Shown piece after piece: positions 1 to 7,719 of a stretch of DNA of 7,719 nucleotides (position 1 is its first letter; each line of letters begins with the position of its first letter). The notes under the pieces were generated by a model. It made no database searches, was not told where the DNA came from, and saw only the letters and a list, made by a program, of their open reading frames with translations. Source of the DNA: Spirochaetota bacterium (lineage in GTDB: Bacteria > Spirochaetota > Spirochaetia > Treponematales > Treponemataceae); assembly GCA_029571425.1 (NCBI GenBank), contig JAKPSR010000341.1, positions 1 through 7,719 of the forward strand, given 5' to 3'. The translations under genes and the position numbers were made by a program.

Positions 1-198
1 CGCACACCCACCTGGGGCTTCGCGGCGTCGCTGCTTGTGTTCGTGCTGATTGCCGTCTATCTGATTGCAGTCCTGCCCAAGCTGCGGGCAGGGCCGGCTG
101 CGGTCGTCACGCTGGTGATCTTGGTTGCGCTGCTTGGCACCCACTTCGGCCTGATGATGGGCCCCGGCATCTGGGTCGATTATAAGGTAGGAGAGTAA
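1..198 (+). CDS. C-terminal fragment of a membrane protein, possibly CHASE2-type sensor (partial, 5' end outside window)
   Basis: Frame 1 is open from the window edge to a TAA at 196-198 and encodes 65 residues. It shows two hydrophobic segments, about residues 8-26 (from FAASLLVFVL) and 35-53 (from AVVTLVILVALL), joined by a short basic loop KLRAG. It ends MMGPGIWVDYKVGE. The two closely spaced helices followed by a Gly-x-Trp-Val-Asp stretch resemble the membrane segments that close CHASE2 sensor domains in bacterial kinases and cyclases, but that is pattern memory and is weak. In such proteins a further helix and an output domain would follow, so this one looks cut short. It is not ribosomal protein L1, the usual left neighbour of rplJ, except that its last residues (MGPGIWVD) could be an L1 tail. 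Leucine codons are 8 CTG, 2 CTT, 1 TTG and no CTC, unlike everything downstream. The open frame is seen directly; the function is unknown. Confidence 0.5.
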   Translation, partial: RTPTWGFAASLLVFVLIAVYLIAVLPKLRAGPAAVVTLVILVALLGTHFGLMMGPGIWVDYKVGE

Positions 199-201
199 GC
201 T
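155..201. other. Probable composition breakpoint between unrelated sequence and the rplJ operon
   Basis: Left of about 180 the sequence is a hydrophobic coding frame rich in CTG. From about 184 it becomes a ribosome binding site feeding rplJ, whose codon use matches rplL, rpoB and rpoC. The membrane frame ends abruptly just after its second hydrophobic segment. The exact join cannot be fixed by eye. It could lie as early as 155-165 if MGPGIWVD is the remnant of an L1 C-terminus, or near 181 if the membrane protein continues to GTCGAT. No target-site duplication or transposon end is visible, and only one side is in the window. Confidence 0.45.
189..193 (+). promoter_or_regulatory. Ribosome binding site of rplJ, inside the upstream frame
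   Basis: AGGAG lies 8 nt before the rplJ ATG at 202 and within the last codons of the upstream frame, whose TAA is 3 nt before that ATG. This fixes the rplJ start and would allow translational coupling if the upstream frame is really translated. There is no room for a structured L10 leader of the kind found upstream of rplJ in many bacteria. Confidence 0.75.
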
Positions 202-711
202 ATGGCCATTAAAGCAAAGAAAGCCCAGCCCGCCAAGACGACGGCCATCGCCGACATCAAGGCCCGGTTCGAGCAGGTCAACGACTACATCTTCACCGAG
301 TACCGCGGGATGACGGTCGAGCAGATCACCACGCTCCGCCACCAGCTTCGCGAGAAGGGATGCAGCTACAAGGTCGTCAAGAACAACTTCGCGCGCATCG
401 CGTTCAGCGAGCTCGCGACCCCGGACGTCTCCGGCTACCTCGTCGGCCCGACCGCCATCGCCCTCGCGGGCGAGGACGCGAACGCCGTCGCCAAGGTGCT
501 GTTCGACTTCGCGAAGGAAGTTCCCACGCTCGTGATTAAGGGCGGCCTCATCGGCGGCGAGATCTACGACAACAAGAAGATCGAGGCCTACTCGAAGCTC
601 CCTGGCAAGAAGGACCTCATCTCGATGTTGATGTCCACGATGAACGCGACCACCTCCAAGCTCGCCCGCACGCTCCAGGCTGTCGCGGACAAGATGAAGG
701 AAAGCGCGTAA
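202..711 (+). CDS. rplJ: 50S ribosomal protein L10 (uL10)
   Basis: L10 forms the base of the ribosomal stalk: its N-terminal domain binds the GTPase-associated region of 23S rRNA and its C-terminal helix holds dimers of L7/L12. The 169-residue product is of usual length. Family hallmarks are visible: TEYRGMTVEQITTLR at about 32-46 (the xxRGxTV strand-helix of uL10), KVVKNN at 57-62, GPTAIA at 82-87, and KGGLIGG at 113-119. A long amphipathic C-terminal helix, about 140-169, is the expected L7/L12 docking site. The ATG at 202 has a strong AGGAG 8 nt upstream, and the protein begins MAIKAKK, a normal basic start. It precedes rplL in the conserved order. In other bacteria L10, bound to L7/L12, represses its own mRNA from a leader upstream of rplJ; no such leader fits here. 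Identification is firm. Confidence 0.97.
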   Translation: MAIKAKKAQPAKTTAIADIKARFEQVNDYIFTEYRGMTVEQITTLRHQLREKGCSYKVVKNNFARIAFSELATPDVSGYLVGPTAIALAGEDANAVAKVLFDFAKEVPTLVIKGGLIGGEIYDNKKIEAYSKLPGKKDLISMLMSTMNATTSKLARTLQAVADKMKESA

Positions 712-721
712 CGAAGGTAAT

Positions 722-735
722 CCGGGGAGACCCGG
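722..735 (+). repeat. GNRA-capped hairpin just after rplJ
   Basis: CCGGG, loop GAGA, CCCGG form a perfect 5-bp stem 11 nt after the rplJ stop. TAA at 718-720 can pair with TTA at 737-739 across a T-T mismatch, lengthening the helix. There is no T-run adequate for termination. A GNRA loop is stabilising and a frequent tertiary or protein contact in RNA. Confidence 0.5.
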
Positions 736-740
736 TTTAT

Positions 741-786
741 GGAAGGCGCCCGCAGGCTTCGCGGGGGCGGCGAAATCGCCGCTTCC
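741..786 (+). repeat. Candidate three-way junction with two hairpin arms
   Basis: GGAA (741-744) pairs with TTCC (783-786) and encloses two hairpins. The first is CCCGC (749-753) with GCGGG (761-765) and a 7-nt loop. The second is GCGGCG (767-772), loop AAAT, CGCCGC (777-782), a perfect 6-bp stem. Alternative pairings of the G-run at 763-767 exist, so the fold is tentative. Confidence 0.4.
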
Positions 787-815
787 GGCAGCTGTCGTCC
801 TGCAGCGCTAAAAGA

Positions 816-850
816 GCCCGGCAACGGGCATCGACCCCGTACGGAGTCGA
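816..850 (+). repeat. Tandem hairpins upstream of the rplL ribosome binding site
   Basis: GCCCG, loop GCAA, CGGGC (816-829) is a perfect 5-bp stem with a GNRA loop. One base later TCGAC (831-835) pairs with GTCGA (846-850), with CC-GTAC-GG inside after one mismatch. The second hairpin ends 12 nt before the AAGGAG of rplL, close enough that a bound protein or alternative fold could affect initiation. Confidence 0.45.
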
Positions 851-862
851 GGAAGTAACGGT

Positions 863-868
863 AAGGAG
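863..868 (+). promoter_or_regulatory. Ribosome binding site of rplL
   Basis: AAGGAG lies 8 nt before the ATG at 877 in an unstructured A-rich stretch (ATAAT before the start). It is a strong site, fitting the need for several L7/L12 copies per ribosome. Confidence 0.85.
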
Positions 869-876
869 AAGATAAT

Positions 877-1257
877 ATGGCAGCTTTAACCAATGACCAG
901 ATTCTTGAGGCGATCGCGGGGATGACCATCCTCGAGGTGTCCGAGCTCGTGAAGGCGATGGAGGAGAAGTTCGGCGTCACCGCCGCCGCTCCCGTCGCCG
1001 TCGCCGCTGCCGGCGCTGCCGCCCCGGCCGCCGAGGAGAAGACGGAGTTCACCGTCACCCTTAAGGGCCTCACCGCCGACGACAAGAAGATCGCCGTCAT
1101 CAAGGAAGTCCGGACCGTCACCGGTCTCGGCCTGAAAGAGGCGAAGGACCTGGTCGAGGGCGCCCCGAAGACCCTTAAGGAGAACGTCTCCAAGGACGAG
1201 GCGAACAAGATTAAGGAAGCGATCACCGCCGCCGGCGGCGTGGTCGAGGTCGCCTGA
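877..1257 (+). CDS. rplL: 50S ribosomal protein L7/L12 (bL12)
   Basis: L7/L12 is the multicopy stalk protein that recruits and stimulates the translation GTPases IF2, EF-Tu, EF-G and RF3. The 126-residue product has the standard layout. Residues 1-33 are the N-terminal dimerisation and L10-binding domain, which contains a recognisable MTILEVSELVKAMEEKFGV. Residues 34-53 are an Ala/Pro/Val-rich flexible hinge. Residues 54-126 are the C-terminal factor-binding domain, with KIAVIKEVRTVTGLGLKEAK at 71-90 and DLVEGAP at 91-97, and it ends AAGGVVEVA. The ATG at 877 is fixed by AAGGAG 8 nt upstream. It follows rplJ after an unusually structured 165-nt gap and is followed by a 279-nt gap holding an attenuator-like terminator. 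Codon use matches rplJ and rpoB. Identification is firm. Confidence 0.98.
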   Translation: MAALTNDQILEAIAGMTILEVSELVKAMEEKFGVTAAAPVAVAAAGAAAPAAEEKTEFTVTLKGLTADDKKIAVIKEVRTVTGLGLKEAKDLVEGAPKTLKENVSKDEANKIKEAITAAGGVVEVA

Positions 1258-1267
1258 TGCGACGAGG

Positions 1268-1292
1268 CGGCGTCCCGGGAAACGGGACGCCG
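1268..1292 (+). repeat. Strong 10-bp hairpin directly after rplL
   Basis: CGGCGTCCCG (1268-1277) pairs perfectly with CGGGACGCCG (1283-1292) around the loop GGAAA, starting 11 nt after the rplL stop. No T-run follows, so it is unlikely to terminate by itself. It could protect the 3' end of the rplJ-rplL message from exonucleases once the transcript ends or is cut downstream. Confidence 0.65.
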
Positions 1293-1296
1293 ACCC

Positions 1297-1333
1297 GGTC
1301 CGCGCGTTCGCTCCCCGGGGCTGCGCGCGGGCC
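1297..1333 (+). repeat. Second GC-rich hairpin in the rplL-rpoB gap
   Basis: GG-T-CCGCGCG (1297-1306) pairs with CGCGCGG-G-CC (1324-1333), 10 bp including one G-T pair. The 17-nt loop contains the palindrome CCCCGGGG. There is no T-run downstream. Confidence 0.5.
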
Positions 1334-1357
1334 CGAGATGCATCGAGTGTCTTTCTC

Positions 1358-1394
1358 AAAAGGTTCCCACGAGGAATTTCGGGGGGACCTTTTT
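1358..1394 (+). terminator. Intrinsic terminator-like hairpin, probable attenuator before rpoB
   Basis: AAAAGGTTCCCACGA (1358-1372) pairs with TCGGGGGGACCTTTT (1379-1393) over 15 positions, with a single A-G mismatch, one G-T pair and a 6-nt loop. The right arm ends in a T-run (1390-1394), giving the GC stem plus U-tract of a Rho-independent terminator. The left arm starts with AAAA, so it could also act on the opposite strand. It lies about 100 nt after rplL and about 140 nt before rpoB. No new promoter is evident downstream, so by inference it terminates only part of the transcripts. That would lower rpoBC expression relative to the ribosomal genes, as the known rplL-rpoB attenuator does in E. 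coli. Confidence 0.8.
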
Positions 1395-1403
1395 GTAGTC
1401 TAG

Positions 1404-1464
1404 GCGGTTTCAGGAAGCGACCCGGCCCGGTCTTCGTCCGGCCTTGATCGCTTCCTCGAACCGC
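1404..1464 (+). promoter_or_regulatory. Long imperfect hairpin, candidate RNase III processing site
   Basis: Three helices stack in one 61-nt hairpin. GCGGTT (1404-1409) pairs with AACCGC (1459-1464). After a G-T pair and a C-C mismatch, AGGAAGCGA (1412-1420) pairs with TCGCTTCCT (1448-1456). Then, past an internal loop, GGCC (1424-1427) pairs with GGCC (1440-1443), with two more G-C pairs across a bulge and a 7-nt loop. The outer duplex alone is about 17 bp. E. coli has an RNase III site at the matching place, downstream of the attenuator in the rplL-rpoB gap. The pairing is seen directly; cleavage by RNase III is inference. Confidence 0.6.
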
Positions 1465-1472
1465 TTTCGGAA

Positions 1473-1508
1473 GGCCTGAGCGCGAGGCTATCCCCTCGCA
1501 TTCTGGCC
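1473..1508 (+). repeat. Hairpin immediately upstream of the rpoB ribosome binding site
   Basis: GGCC (1473-1476) pairs with GGCC (1505-1508). After a mismatch, GAG (1478-1480) pairs with TTC (1501-1503, one wobble), and after another mismatch GCGAGG (1482-1487) pairs with CCTCGC (1494-1499). The loop is CTATCC. It ends 16 nt before the AGGGGGTG of rpoB, leaving the T-rich start region single-stranded. Confidence 0.5.
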
Positions 1509-1524
1509 AGAGCACGTTTCTTTT

Positions 1525-1532
1525 AGGGGGTG
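1525..1532 (+). promoter_or_regulatory. Ribosome binding site of rpoB
   Basis: AGGGGGTG differs from the full anti-Shine-Dalgarno complement AGGAGGTG at one base and lies 4 nt before the ATG at 1537, a slightly short spacing. It selects this ATG, which gives the expected spirochaete-type N-terminus leading into NFMELPDLIDIQLSSYQKFL. Confidence 0.7.
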
Positions 1533-1536
1533 TTGG

Positions 1537-5037
<3,501 letters not shown>

Positions 5038-5042
5038 AGGAA
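5038..5042 (+). promoter_or_regulatory. Ribosome binding site of rpoC
   Basis: AGGAA begins directly after the rpoB TAA and lies 5 nt before the ATG at 5048. The tight rpoB-rpoC spacing of 10 nt points to co-transcription and coupled translation, giving matched beta and beta' output. Confidence 0.75.
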
Positions 5043-5047
5043 GCGAC

Positions 5048-7719
<2,672 letters not shown>

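Larger units (their letters stand above)
712..876 (+). other. Structured rplJ-rplL intergenic region, possible regulatory mRNA element
   Basis: This 165-nt gap has no gene and no evident promoter, but it is dense in inverted repeats. Four hairpins can be drawn by hand: 722-735, 749-765, 767-782 and 816-829, plus an interrupted one at 831-850. GGAA at 741-744 pairs with TTCC at 783-786, so hairpins 749-765 and 767-782 could be two arms of a three-way junction. Two loops are of GNRA type (GAGA and GCAA). No T-run follows any stem, so these are not intrinsic terminators. By inference the region may be a leader that tunes rplL translation or mRNA stability, possibly by binding L10 or the L10-L7/L12 complex. 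GC-rich DNA forms hairpins by chance, so conservation is needed to be sure. Confidence 0.45.

Noticed and set aside
1268..1292. Reading the 10-bp hairpin after rplL as the operon terminator
   Set aside because: It lacks a T-run, and a better terminator with a T-run lies at 1358-1394. It is better described as a 3'-end stabiliser or part of the structured gap.
588..1343. A 251-codon minus-strand frame covering the rplJ end and rplL
   Set aside because: It is antisense to two certain ribosomal protein genes and spans both structured gaps. The product is Ala/Ser/Arg-rich with no family features.
1395..1536. A separate rpoB promoter
   Set aside because: I saw no convincing -35/-10 pair. The T-rich patch before the ribosome binding site has no matching upstream box, so read-through from rplJL is the simpler view.

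Overview
This window carries the ribosomal protein / RNA polymerase block rplJ-rplL-rpoB-rpoC on the + strand. In order it holds the last 65 codons of an unrelated membrane-protein frame (1-198), rplJ (202-711), a 165-nt gap with several hairpins, rplL (877-1257), a 279-nt gap almost fully tiled by hairpins, rpoB (1537-5037), and the first 890 codons of rpoC (5048 to the window end). There are no CRISPR arrays, tRNAs, rRNAs or recognisable insertion sequences.

The organism is most likely a GC-rich spirochaete related to Treponema. Three things support this: the sequence style of the RpoB and RpoC N-termini as I recall them from Treponema, a compact RpoB of 1166 residues without the enterobacterial insertion SI2, and Asn (residue 490) at the position of E. 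coli RpoB Ser531. Asn at that site is the known spirochaete signature linked to natural rifampicin resistance. Codon use in the four genes is strongly biased to C- and G-ending codons (CTC, GAC, GAG, ATC, AAG). The genus is not resolved.

The gene products work together. L10 anchors L7/L12 dimers to form the ribosomal stalk that recruits translation GTPases. RpoB and RpoC are the beta and beta' subunits that form the RNA polymerase active centre. Stalk protein L7/L12 is needed in several copies per ribosome, whereas polymerase is needed in far smaller amounts, so transcription normally drops between rplL and rpoB. Here the rplL-rpoB gap contains a terminator-like hairpin with a T-run, followed by a long duplex that could be an RNase III site. 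This is the same order of elements known from E. coli.

The most unusual part is the left edge. Where rplA (L1) would be expected, there is the tail of a hydrophobic membrane protein whose leucine codons (0 of 11 CTC) differ sharply from rplJ (10 of 13 CTC). It stops 3 nt before the rplJ ATG. This is either a genuine rearrangement next to an essential operon or a chimeric assembly join. I did not find a convincing new biological system. The structured intergenic RNAs and the left-hand junction are what most deserve follow-up.
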